Source of the DNA: Chthoniobacterales bacterium
GTDB taxonomy: Bacteria; Verrucomicrobiota; Verrucomicrobiia; Chthoniobacterales; UBA10450
Reading direction: 5' to 3'
Length of the DNA stretch: 54,602 bases
Assembly (NCBI GenBank): GCA_013815325.1
Contig: JACDGM010000012.1
Location: 1-54,602, forward strand
Every line of letters starts with the position of its first letter. Within the stretch, counting starts at the first letter, position 1. The position numbers and the translations under genes were made by a program. The notes below the pieces were generated by a model. It was not told where the DNA came from, ran no database searches, and saw only the letters and a list, made by a program, of their open reading frames with translations. This document shows, in pieces, positions 42,803-50,901 of the stretch.

Positions 42803-44299
42803 TTACTTCGCCAGCTCGTAGAGATACTCGACGAACGACAGCACGGCGCCATCGTAGCCTTGGATCTTCGGGTTGGTCGAATCGATCACGTAATATTCGT
42901 CCGGGGCGTGCGCCCCACTGCCGTGACCGAGACCGAAGTGACCCGAAGCCAACTTCAGCGGCTCGCCGGTGAAGACGTAACCAGGGTAGGAACCGGCGTT
43001 TCGCGGCCAGATGAGAGGATCGATACCTCCGCGTTTCAAGACCGCGATCTGCGCCTGGATGAGCGGCGCATTCACCACCGTGCTCGTCGGATCGTAGCCG
43101 CCGGTCATGTTCACTTCTATATCGCCAAAGCCGTGTTTGGCGAGATGCGCTTTCAAGGCCGCGAGCGCGCCGTCCGCGGTCATATCAGGAACGAGCCGCA
43201 GATCGAGTTTCGCGATCGCTTTGTGCGGTAGAACGGTTTTGCCGCCGGGTCCGGTGTAGCCGCCGACCAGCCCTTCAATATTGACCGTGGGCTGCGAAAC
43301 GAGCCGCTCCTGCGCCTGCGCCCATGGTAGATCGTCGATCCAATGCTGCACGCTGTATTGCTTCTTCGCCTCTGCTTCGCTGCGACGCCTCGCCCCTTCC
43401 GCCACCATCTTTTTTTCATCGACACTGATCGGAAGGGGCTTCGGATAATCGTCGATCGTGATGCTGTTGCCGTCTTCCGAGACGAGCGTGTCGAGCGCCT
43501 GCACGAGGTGCCAGGCGGGGCTATCGACCATCGCCTTCAGCGAGGAATGGATGTCTTTCGCCGGGCCGCGTCCCCACTTTTCGCCACTCGCGATGAGCTC
43601 GCATTCGATGATACCCTTCGCGCCAAGAGTCACCGTGACAATGCCATCGCGGTCCTGCGTCGCTGATGGCATGAAAACGCCGTTCGTTTTCGCCAGTGCC
43701 GCCTGTACTTCGGGCTTGTGCACGATCTGGCCGATGTGCGGAGAACCGATTTCCTCCTCGCCTTCCGCGACCAGCACCAGGTTTACCGGCATCTTCTTAC
43801 CCGCGCCGTTGATCGCGTGGAGCGCTGCCAGAAACGCCGCTTCGGGTCCCTTCTGATTAACCGCGCCGCGGCCGACAATCGATTTGCCGAGCCCCGGCTT
43901 ATCCACGAGCGCGGCATCAAGCGGCGGCGATGACCATTCCTTGGGATCGAACTGCTTCACGTCATACATGAAATAAAGCCCGACTGTTTTGGGGGCGCCC
44001 GCATCGAGAGTCGCGAAGACGCCCGGTTTGCCATCGGTGTCGATGCGCGTCGCCTGCTGAAAACCAGCTTCCTTGAGCAGCTTGATCATGAAGTCCGCGC
44101 CTTCTGGGTACCCGCGATTCTCGGCCGCGATCGACGGAAGTTTGATCCAGTCCTGCAACCGTTTGACCGCCTCATCGTGCTGCTTCGTGATCTGTGCTTT
44201 GATCTCGGCAAAATCGTTTTCGGCGGCGGAGGAATGAGGAGCGATCGTTAGGCTGGCGCCCGCCGCGAGCGTGATGGCAAAAAGGATCGGAAGCTTCAT
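42803..44299 (-). CDS. Exported M20-family peptidase homologue with altered metal ligands
   Basis: ATG 44299 gives 498 residues with signal peptide MKLPILFAITLAAGASLTIA. The M20/ArgE fold is clear: YPEGADFMIKLLKEAGF, EGEEEIGSPH (catalytic Glu pair), GGYTGPGGKTVLPHKA (lid domain) and GLGHGSGAHAPDEYY (C-terminal His). The usual GHYDVQPxD ligand block reads YFMYDVKQFD, with Met for the zinc His, and the GRGAxDxKG block reads GRGAVNQKGP, with Asn for the bridging Asp. It may bind metal differently or have lost hydrolysis. Similar sequences seem to form a subfamily (from memory, not searched). Start placed at the signal peptide; longer upstream frame rejected. Confidence 0.87.
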   Translation of the reverse strand: MKLPILFAITLAAGASLTIAPHSSAAENDFAEIKAQITKQHDEAVKRLQDWIKLPSIAAENRGYPEGADFMIKLLKEAGFQQATRIDTDGKPGVFATLDAGAPKTVGLYFMYDVKQFDPKEWSSPPLDAALVDKPGLGKSIVGRGAVNQKGPEAAFLAALHAINGAGKKMPVNLVLVAEGEEEIGSPHIGQIVHKPEVQAALAKTNGVFMPSATQDRDGIVTVTLGAKGIIECELIASGEKWGRGPAKDIHSSLKAMVDSPAWHLVQALDTLVSEDGNSITIDDYPKPLPISVDEKKMVAEGARRRSEAEAKKQYSVQHWIDDLPWAQAQERLVSQPTVNIEGLVGGYTGPGGKTVLPHKAIAKLDLRLVPDMTADGALAALKAHLAKHGFGDIEVNMTGGYDPTSTVVNAPLIQAQIAVLKRGGIDPLIWPRNAGSYPGYVFTGEPLKLASGHFGLGHGSGAHAPDEYYVIDSTNPKIQGYDGAVLSFVEYLYELAK

Positions 44300-44449
44300 G
44301 CAACGTTGATGCCCCTTCGCGGTCCCGGTTTCAACTCCAAAAACGGAATGACCGTGGCCGCCTCCGATTCCGAAACCCGATGTGCCGAATGAAAAAAAGC
44401 TCTTGAAACGGTAACGCGCAATATGACTGAATAGCTGCTTCACTTTAAC

Positions 44450-44509
44450 CCTACACTTCACTTACACTTACACTTCTGCAGAGGGTATATGTGTAAGTGC
44501 AAGTGTAGG
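44450..44509. repeat. ACTTACAC-type palindrome
   Basis: CCTACACTTCACTTACAC near 44450 and GTGTAAGTGCAAGTGTAGG at 44491-44509 form a long near-perfect stem. Related to the repeat at 30725-30821. Confidence 0.8.
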
Positions 44510-44927
44510 ATCAAAGTAGGCGTGCGCGCTCCCGAGGAGCGCCATGTTTCCTTATGTCACCGCTTTCAATACCTATCGCACCCTAGCTCAGAAAAACCCC
44601 CACCAGGATTCCGGCATACCTCCCGATGGCCTTGCCTAACGAACCTGCGAGAATCACCGGTAAGCGCAAATCGTCTCGTCCAATAGCCGTGGCGAGAACG
44701 CCTCGGTGTTCGCATTTGAGGCATGGAGATGATCGGCCAATCCTGCCGCAGCAAACCACCCACCGGCTCTGCTTGTGATCGTTCGCCCGACTTCATAGAA
44801 GATTTTTTCAGGCGAACGAGCACGAGCACGATGGGGGGAAGACCGCTCGCGTTGACGCTCTACGCCGTCGCGCATAACCTCATCTCCCAATTGGCCTCCC
44901 AGACCGCCTGTCGTTTTTGCCTTCGCC
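44510..44927. other. Intergenic region upstream of the pilus ATPase genes
   Basis: No gene supported. A hairpin with arms CGTTCGCC and GGCGAACG lies near 44778-44816, and one CCTAACGA copy near 44637. The pilus promoter should be here, but I cannot single one out. Confidence 0.4.
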
Positions 44928-46631
44928 ATGCCGCCTAACGACGACTTCGTTCTCGATCTCCTGCGCGACGGTGGTCTCGTCACGCGCACCCAAATCGACG
45001 ACGCCCGCGCTCATCTTAACGGCACCAGCAGTGTCGTCGAGATGCTCGTTAGGGAAGGGGCCGTCTCGGCCGACGATGTTTCGCGCAGCATCGCGGCGCA
45101 GACGCACATGCACTGGGTCGATATCTCAGAGATGATCGTGCCGCCGGACGTGATCAACGAGATCCAGCCGGCCGAGGCGCGCCGCTTCCGCATGATTCCG
45201 ATCGCGCGCAACGAAGCCACCCTCGTAGTCGCGACCGGTGATCCGCTCGATTTCGACAGCATCGATAGCCTTACTTACGTCCTGAAATGCGAAGTCGAGC
45301 TCGTCTGCACGAGCCCGGAAAAAATTCGCGAAGCGCTCGTGAAATATTACGGCACCGCGGATGAAGCGGCTGATAATTTGCTCCGTCAAATTGGCGACGC
45401 CGCGATCGCCGACCTCGATCTGGAGGACGTAGCGGAGCTGGCGGAAGGCGATACGGGGGACGCGCCGATCGTGCGCATGGTCTCGCTCCTCCTTCTCGAA
45501 GCGCACAAGCTCGGGGCGAGCGACATTCACCTCGAGCCGCTGGAAAAAAGTTTCCGCGTCCGCTTCCGCATCGATGGCGTGCTCCAGGAAATGCAGTCGC
45601 CGCCGAAGAAGTTGCAATCGGCCATCATCAGCCGGCTCAAGATCATGACCGGCTCGATGAGCATCGCGGAAAAGCGCCTCCCGCAAGATGGCCGCATCCA
45701 GGTGAAGATGGGAAGAAAGTCGATCGACCTGCGCGTTTCCACCGTCCCGACGAATCACGGCGAAAGCATGGTCATGCGTTTGCTCGACAAAACCAATTTG
45801 CTCCTCGGCCTGCCCGAGCTCGGTTTTCTGAGTGACGACGAGGAAATTTTCGAGCGACTCCTGCGAGCGCCCGACGGCATTTTGCTCGTCACCGGCCCGA
45901 CAGGTTCCGGCAAAACGAGCACGCTCTACGCCTGCCTCCATTACATTAACAAGCCCGATCGCAAGATCATCACTGTGGAAGAGCCGGTCGAGTATCAGAT
46001 GAACGGGATCAACCAGGTGCAGGTGAACAGCGACATCGGCATGACCTTTCCGGCGGCGCTCCGTTCCATTCTCCGCCAGGCCCCGAACATCATCATGATC
46101 GGGGAGATTCGCGATCTGGAGACGGCGTCGATCGCAATCAACGCGAGTCTTACGGGCCATCTTGTATTCAGCACGCTGCATACGAACGACGCGCCTTCCG
46201 CGATCGCACGCCTCATCGATATCGGCGTGCAGCCGTTTCTCGTCGCGACCTCGATCCGGGCGATCATGGCGCAGCGACTCGTTAGGCGGCTCTGCACGAA
46301 ATGCAAGGAACCGGGACAGCTCTCCGACTCGGAGCTGCGCGCCTTGCGCATCGAGGCGTCGCAGATGGACGAGGCAAACGTGCTCCGCCCGGTCGGCTGC
46401 GAACGCTGCCGCCAGACCGGCTACAAAGGGCGCATGGGAATTTTCGAGATTTTCGAGATCGACGACGAAGTGCGGCACATGGTGAACGACCGCGCCTCGA
46501 CGCTGCATCTGCGCCAGCGCGCGCGCGAGCTCGGCATGCGCACCTTGCGGGAGGATGGCGTGCGCAAAGTGCTCGCCGGCCTAACGAGCGCGGAAGAAGT
46601 AATTTCGATCACGATGGGAGATCTCAACTAA
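44928..46631 (+). CDS. pilB: Type IV pilus / type II secretion assembly ATPase (PilB/GspE), copy 1
   Basis: A 567-residue secretion ATPase. The N-terminal MshEN domain (about 1-150) is followed by the N2 domain (ASDIHLEPLEKSFRVRFRID) and the RecA-like core: Walker A GPTGSGKTSTLY, Asp box ITVEEPVEYQ, Walker B IIMIGEIRD, His box STLHTNDAPSAIARLIDIG, and the zinc tetracysteine CTKCKEPG and CERCRQTG. It powers pilin or pseudopilin extension. The start at ATG 44928 is within MPPNDDF, which is encoded by a CCTAACGAC motif. It is followed by a cruciform-like repeat and a second, divergent copy. Confidence 0.93.
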   Translation: MPPNDDFVLDLLRDGGLVTRTQIDDARAHLNGTSSVVEMLVREGAVSADDVSRSIAAQTHMHWVDISEMIVPPDVINEIQPAEARRFRMIPIARNEATLVVATGDPLDFDSIDSLTYVLKCEVELVCTSPEKIREALVKYYGTADEAADNLLRQIGDAAIADLDLEDVAELAEGDTGDAPIVRMVSLLLLEAHKLGASDIHLEPLEKSFRVRFRIDGVLQEMQSPPKKLQSAIISRLKIMTGSMSIAEKRLPQDGRIQVKMGRKSIDLRVSTVPTNHGESMVMRLLDKTNLLLGLPELGFLSDDEEIFERLLRAPDGILLVTGPTGSGKTSTLYACLHYINKPDRKIITVEEPVEYQMNGINQVQVNSDIGMTFPAALRSILRQAPNIIMIGEIRDLETASIAINASLTGHLVFSTLHTNDAPSAIARLIDIGVQPFLVATSIRAIMAQRLVRRLCTKCKEPGQLSDSELRALRIEASQMDEANVLRPVGCERCRQTGYKGRMGIFEIFEIDDEVRHMVNDRASTLHLRQRARELGMRTLREDGVRKVLAGLTSAEEVISITMGDLN

Positions 46632-46657
46632 GCGCTGGCGGCGGAACGATGAAATTT

Positions 46658-46764
46658 CGGAACTTAGGCGTCTCGCCTGACTCGGCGACCGGCCATCTTG
46701 CCCGGTCGTTGAGACGGCAGGCTGAAAGGCTGCCGGCCGAGTCAGGCGAGACGCCTAACTTCCG
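46658..46764. repeat. Nested palindromic (cruciform-like) element between the two ATPase genes
   Basis: Outer arms of 29 nt (46658-46686 and 46736-46764; cores GGCGTCTCGCCTGACTCGGC and GCCGAGTCAGGCGAGACGCC) match with one mismatch. Inside are two hairpins: GACCGG..CCGGTC (46687-46707) and GGCAGGC..GGCTGCC (about 46716-46734). Drawn out, this is a four-way junction. Ends lie 26 nt after one stop and 27 nt before the next start. Confidence 0.9.
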
Positions 46765-46791
46765 ACACTCTGCCGCGCTGCTGCCTAACGG

Positions 46792-48480
46792 ATGAATAAC
46801 GAACGCATCGCCGATCTCTTCATCGACCAAGGCCTGATGGATCGTGCCCAAGCGGACGACGTCCTGCTCGAGACAACGCAGAACGGCAAAGCGATCGATC
46901 GCGCCATGGTCGATCACGGGATTGTCGACCAGGAGCAATTTTATCAGACCATCGCGGACGCTCTCAGTACCGAAGTGATCAATCTCGCGCAGGTCGAAAT
47001 TTCGCCGCGAATCCTCAAGCTGATTCCGGCCGGCCTGGCGCGGCTGCATCGCGCCCTGCCCATCGGGATGCAGGACCATGCGATCCGCGTCGCGCTGGTC
47101 GACCCGCTCGACCTGCAGACAATCGAAGACCTGCGCTTTGCTCTCGGCCACGACCTCCAGGTGGTGCTCGCGCCCACGACGCAGATCGAGGAACGCCTGA
47201 AAAAACACTACGGCGAAGACACCTCCAGCATGGAGGAAATCCTCAAGCAGCTCGGCGAAGCCGGCGAACTGATGACGCTCGCGGGAGACCAGGCGACTGG
47301 CATCAACGTTGAAGCCGAAGCGAACGCCACCCCGATCATTCGCTTCGTCGATCTGATTTTGTATCAAGCGATCCAGAACCGCGCGAGCGACATTCATTTC
47401 GAGCCGTTCGAGAACGAATTTAAAGTCCGCTACCGGGTCGATGGCGCGCTCTATGAAATGGCGCCGCCGCCGCGCCGTCTCGCGCTCCCGGTGATTTCGC
47501 GCGTCAAAGTGATGGCGAACATGAACATCGCCGAGCGCCGGTTGCCGCAGGACGGTCGCATCCAGAAACATATCGCCGGCCGCGCAGTTGATCTGCGCGT
47601 CTCGACTTTGCCGACGCAATTCGGCGAGAGCGTGGTCTTGCGCGTGCTCGATCGCTCGACTGTTAACCTCGATCTCGAGGCGCTCGGGATGCCGCAATAT
47701 ATTTTTGATTACCTCATCGAGGTGATCCATCGCCCTAACGGAATCTTCATCGTGACCGGGCCGACCGGCTCGGGCAAAACGACCACGCTTTACTCCTGCC
47801 TGCGCAAGATTAACACGATCGATTCCAAACTTTTAACCGTGGAAGAGCCGGTCGAATACGACCTCGAAGGCATCATGCAGGTGCCGGTGAACGACAACAT
47901 CGGGCTCAGCTTCGCGCGCGTCCTCCGCGCCTTTCTGCGCCAGGATCCCGACCGCATCATGGTCGGCGAAACGCGCGACCTCGAAACCGCGCAGATTGCG
48001 ATCCAGGCTTCACTGACCGGCCATCTCGTTTTCACCACTCTGCACACGAACGATGCGACCGGCGCGATCGCGCGTTTGATCGATATGGGGGTGGAGCCGT
48101 TCCTCATTTCCTCGACGCTCGACGGCGTCCTCGGCCAGCGGCTCCTCCGCAGCATCTGCGCGGACTGCAAAACGGCCTACCAGCCTAACGAGTCTCTCCT
48201 GCGTCAGCTCAATCTTTCGCCTAACGAGATCGGCGAGCGCCATTTTTATTACGGCCGAGGCTGCGAGCAATGCAACCGCACCGGCTACCGCGGGCGTAAA
48301 GGGATTTACGAACTACTGAAAATCAGCGACCCGGTCCGCGAATTGATCAACCAGCGTTCGCCTTCAGTCGTTCTGAAACAAAAAGCGATTGAGCTCGGTA
48401 TGACGACACTGCGTCAAGACGGCATCCGCAGTATTTTCGAGGGCGACACCACGATCGAGGAAGTGCTCAAGTACACGTAA
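46792..48480 (+). CDS. pilB: Type IV pilus / type II secretion assembly ATPase (PilB/GspE), copy 2
   Basis: A 562-residue paralogue of the preceding gene. Landmarks: ASDIHFEPFENEFKVRYRVD, Walker A GPTGSGKTTTLYSC, Asp box TVEEPVEYDLEG, Walker B RIMVGETRD, His box TTLHTNDATGAIARLIDMG, and cysteine pairs CADCKTAY and CEQCNRTGYRG. Walker B ends GETRD rather than the usual GEIRD. Its N-terminus (NNERIADLFIDQGLMDRAQA) is a typical MshEN start. Followed by the PilC gene, so it belongs to the same machine. The two copies may act on different pseudopilins or form a mixed hexamer (inference). Motif copies encode PNE twice. Confidence 0.93.
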   Translation: MNNERIADLFIDQGLMDRAQADDVLLETTQNGKAIDRAMVDHGIVDQEQFYQTIADALSTEVINLAQVEISPRILKLIPAGLARLHRALPIGMQDHAIRVALVDPLDLQTIEDLRFALGHDLQVVLAPTTQIEERLKKHYGEDTSSMEEILKQLGEAGELMTLAGDQATGINVEAEANATPIIRFVDLILYQAIQNRASDIHFEPFENEFKVRYRVDGALYEMAPPPRRLALPVISRVKVMANMNIAERRLPQDGRIQKHIAGRAVDLRVSTLPTQFGESVVLRVLDRSTVNLDLEALGMPQYIFDYLIEVIHRPNGIFIVTGPTGSGKTTTLYSCLRKINTIDSKLLTVEEPVEYDLEGIMQVPVNDNIGLSFARVLRAFLRQDPDRIMVGETRDLETAQIAIQASLTGHLVFTTLHTNDATGAIARLIDMGVEPFLISSTLDGVLGQRLLRSICADCKTAYQPNESLLRQLNLSPNEIGERHFYYGRGCEQCNRTGYRGRKGIYELLKISDPVRELINQRSPSVVLKQKAIELGMTTLRQDGIRSIFEGDTTIEEVLKYT

Positions 48481-48496
48481 GGCAACGCGAAATTCC

Positions 48497-48664
48497 GGGG
48501 TAGCGCACGCGTCTCGCGTGCTGGCGACGGCGTGCCGCCATCGCGAACTTTCCGTTAGGCTTTGGTCAGGCACGTATCCCCGATTTCAATTCCAGCGGCC
48601 GGTCTAAGGAAAGTCCGTCGCCGCGGGACGCGGACGACCAGCACGCGAGACGCATGCGCTGCCC
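48497..48664. repeat. GGGTAGCGCAYGC-ended palindromic element, copy 1
   Basis: Outer arms GGGGTAGCGCACGCGTCTCG.. and ..CGAGACGCATGCGCTGCCC pair over about 27 nt with two or three mismatches. The inside has GGCGTGCCGCC and CGTCGCCGCGGGACGCGG. Same end sequence and inner blocks as the element at 52003-52190, so one dispersed family. Lies between the second ATPase and the PilC gene. Confidence 0.85.
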
Positions 48665-48720
48665 AGGCCCCCTTTTCGGAATCGCTCGACACGTTTGCAC
48701 CCGCTTTCTATTCTTTGGCA

Positions 48721-50007
48721 ATGCCCAGATTCAATTACGTAGCCCTCGACTCGCGTGGCCGGGAATCCACCGGCCTGGTCGAAGCCAATTCAAGTAATGA
48801 CGCCATCGGGCAACTGCGCCAGGCTGGCTATTTTCCGACGAATGTTTTCCAGGACGAGCAGGCCGGTGTCGTTGAAAGGAAGGCGCAGAAGACAGCGGTC
48901 GCGGCGGCCAAAGCTGCGCCCAAGGCGAAGGGTCAGGGCATCGTTCTTTATCAGCGCAAGACGGTCAAACCCAAAACACTCATGGTTTTCACCCGGCAGC
49001 TCGCGACTTTGATCGATGCCGGATTGCCGCTCCTCCGCGGACTCAACGTCCTCTCCAAACAAGAACGCGACCTCGTTCTTAAAGGCACGATCGATCAGCT
49101 ATCCGATGCGGTACAGGGCGGCAGCACATTCTCGGAAGGGCTCGGGCAACACCCGAAAATTTTCAACAAACTTTACGTCAACATGGTGAAAGCCGGTGAG
49201 CTCGGCGGCGTCCTCGAGCTCGTCCTCGGGCGGCTCGCGGAGTTTCAGGAAAAAGCGCAGAAGGTCAAAAACAAGGTCAAGTCCGCAATGATTTACCCGA
49301 TCATCGTGCTCTCGCTCGCGATGATTATCATGGCGTTCCTGATGGTTTTCATCGTGCCGAAATTCCAGTCCATTTTCCACGACATGCTGGGCGATAAACC
49401 GCTCCCGGTCATCACCCAATTCGTCATCAGTGTCAGCGATTTTATGCAGAATCATTGGCTGCTTTTGATTGGCGCGCTTGTTGCGTCAATCGTTGCCTTC
49501 AGATTTTTTTCCCGCACCCCGGGGGGCCGCGCGACTCTCGACCGGGCCGCTTTGCGCGCTCCGCTTTTTGGCGACCTCACACGCAAGAGCTCGATCTCGC
49601 GTTTCGCACGCACGCTTGGCACGCTCGTCACGAGTGGCGTGCCGATTTTACAGGCCCTCAATATTACTCGCGAAACCGCCGACAACACGGTCATCGCCAA
49701 TGCGATCATGCAGGTGCATGACTCGGTCAAGGAAGGCGAATCGATCGTGCAGCCGTTGGAGGCGAGCAAGGCTTTCCCTCCCATGGTCATCAGCATGATC
49801 GACGTCGGCGAAGAGACCGGTCAGTTGCCCGAGATGCTGCTCAAGATCGCGGAAGTCTATGATGACGAAGTGGACAACGCGGTCGCCGGCCTCACCTCGA
49901 TGCTCGAGCCGATCATGATCGTTCTACTGGCGGTGGTCGTCGGCACGATTGTGATCGCCTTGTTCATGCCGCTGGTGAGCATCATCGGCGGCCTGAACGC
50001 GCAGTGA
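48721..50007 (+). CDS. pilC: Type IV pilus / type II secretion inner-membrane platform protein (PilC/GspF)
   Basis: ATG 48721 gives 428 residues starting MPRFNYVALDSRGRESTGLV, the standard GspF/PilC N-terminus. Two T2SF domains are clear: VFTRQLATLIDAGLPLLRGL and FARTLGTLVTSGVPILQALN. Each is followed by membrane helices (MIYPIIVLSLAMIIMAFLMV, LEPIMIVLLAVVVGTIVIAL), and VNMVKAGELGGVLELVLGRL and ISMIDVGEETGQLPEMLLKI are the characteristic repeats. It recruits the ATPase and pseudopilins in the inner membrane. A longer frame beginning in the upstream palindrome is not native. Confidence 0.95.
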   Translation: MPRFNYVALDSRGRESTGLVEANSSNDAIGQLRQAGYFPTNVFQDEQAGVVERKAQKTAVAAAKAAPKAKGQGIVLYQRKTVKPKTLMVFTRQLATLIDAGLPLLRGLNVLSKQERDLVLKGTIDQLSDAVQGGSTFSEGLGQHPKIFNKLYVNMVKAGELGGVLELVLGRLAEFQEKAQKVKNKVKSAMIYPIIVLSLAMIIMAFLMVFIVPKFQSIFHDMLGDKPLPVITQFVISVSDFMQNHWLLLIGALVASIVAFRFFSRTPGGRATLDRAALRAPLFGDLTRKSSISRFARTLGTLVTSGVPILQALNITRETADNTVIANAIMQVHDSVKEGESIVQPLEASKAFPPMVISMIDVGEETGQLPEMLLKIAEVYDDEVDNAVAGLTSMLEPIMIVLLAVVVGTIVIALFMPLVSIIGGLNAQ

Positions 50008-50010
50008 CAA

Positions 50011-50748
50011 ATGCGCCGAAGGTGCCGCGGGATGCCAAAGTGTAGGGGCGGCCGTGTCCGCCGCAAAAGCGTCCGCAACCCGGACCGCGAAGCATTGCGA
50101 CTAGCGGGCGACACGCCCGCCTCTACACCCGCCTTTACCATCGTCGAATTGCTGGTCGTGCTGACGATCATTCTGGTGCTGGCAGGCCTGATCCTTGCGA
50201 CCAGTGGCTACGTGCGCAACAAAGGCGCGCGCTCCCGTGCCGAAGCCGAGATCGCGGCGCTGTCCGCTGCGCTGGAGAATTACAAGGCGGATAATGGGGT
50301 TTATCCGAGAGATCCGATAACCAACACCGCGACAGACAAGCTCAATGCCCGTACGATGGGGGATCCAACTAGTGCCATTGAGTCGTTCAAAAGCGCATGT
50401 CTGGTTCTGTACCGAGCACTTTCTGGCGATCGCAATCTTGATCGAACCGTTACAACGCTGGACGAAAACTACAATATCAACGGCTCGACGCTAAGCCCGC
50501 CGCTGACGCAACCGCCGGCGTCCTACTTCTCATTTAAGCCAAATCAACTCAGCCCAGCGGACCAGAGCCAACTAGTGCAGCTCATTCGTGACCCATTCGG
50601 AAACAGCTTTGGCTATTCAACTGCCTACCAATACAATTCCACTACCGGCTACAACCCAACTTTCGACCTTTGGTGCACGAGCAACCTCACCCTTGATCCA
50701 CCGAGCAGCAACGACACGATCACTCCCCAGTGGATCAAGAATTGGTGA
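50011..50748 (+). CDS. Pseudopilin with long, repeat-derived leader
   Basis: A type II secretion/type IV pilus pseudopilin, 245 residues from ATG 50011. The prepilin core AFTIVELLVVLTIILVLAGL has Glu+5 and a hydrophobic helix, but Ala rather than Gly precedes the Phe. The leader before it is 41 residues, mostly encoded by the inverted repeat at 50041-50127 (RNPDREALRLAGDTPASTPA). The mature domain continues RAEAEIAALSAALENYKADN, as in GspG-type proteins, with a long Asn/Ser/Thr-rich end. Start could also be ATG 50032. It follows PilC directly, so co-transcription is likely. Whether the leader is cut normally is uncertain. Confidence 0.85.
   Translation: MRRRCRGMPKCRGGRVRRKSVRNPDREALRLAGDTPASTPAFTIVELLVVLTIILVLAGLILATSGYVRNKGARSRAEAEIAALSAALENYKADNGVYPRDPITNTATDKLNARTMGDPTSAIESFKSACLVLYRALSGDRNLDRTVTTLDENYNINGSTLSPPLTQPPASYFSFKPNQLSPADQSQLVQLIRDPFGNSFGYSTAYQYNSTTGYNPTFDLWCTSNLTLDPPSSNDTITPQWIKNW
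50041..50127. repeat. Inverted repeat within the pseudopilin leader
   Basis: TGTAGGGGCGGCCGTGTCCG and GCGACACGCCCGCCTCTACA form a near-perfect pair of ends around GCAAAAGCGTCCGCAACCCG-like inner sequence. The same peptide style (RLAGETPALHTP) appears in frame upstream of coaD at about 17780-17809. Confidence 0.75.
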
Positions 50749-50766
50749 CTGCGGCTCCCCCAGCGT

Positions 50767-50876
50767 TGTCATCCTGAGCGGAGCGAAGGACCTCTCAAAG
50801 GTATTGTGGCGTAGCTACGTATCAACATCGCCCGTGACTTGCGAGGTCCCTCGCCCTCTGCGCGGCTCGGGATGAC
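50767..50876. repeat. Palindromic interspersed repeat (TGTCATCC type), copy 3
   Basis: TGTCATCCTGAGCGGAGCGA and GCGCGGCTCGGGATGACA ends with GGACCTCTCAA / TTGCGAGGTCCC inner arms. It lies between the convergent pseudopilin and OmpA-like genes, where it might also help end transcription. Confidence 0.8.
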
Positions 50877-50901
50877 AATCGGGGCGAGCGCACCGCGTCA
50901 A

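Noticed and set aside
45126-47730. Long open frames antisense to the two pilB genes (up to about 460 codons).
   Set aside because: They mirror high-GC codon structure of the sense genes, show no domain or start signal, and the sense proteins are complete and conserved.
48600-48640. AGGAAAGTCCG resembles the P4 core of RNase P RNA.
   Set aside because: The rest of the RNase P consensus is absent and the stretch belongs to a dispersed palindromic element whose other copy differs here.
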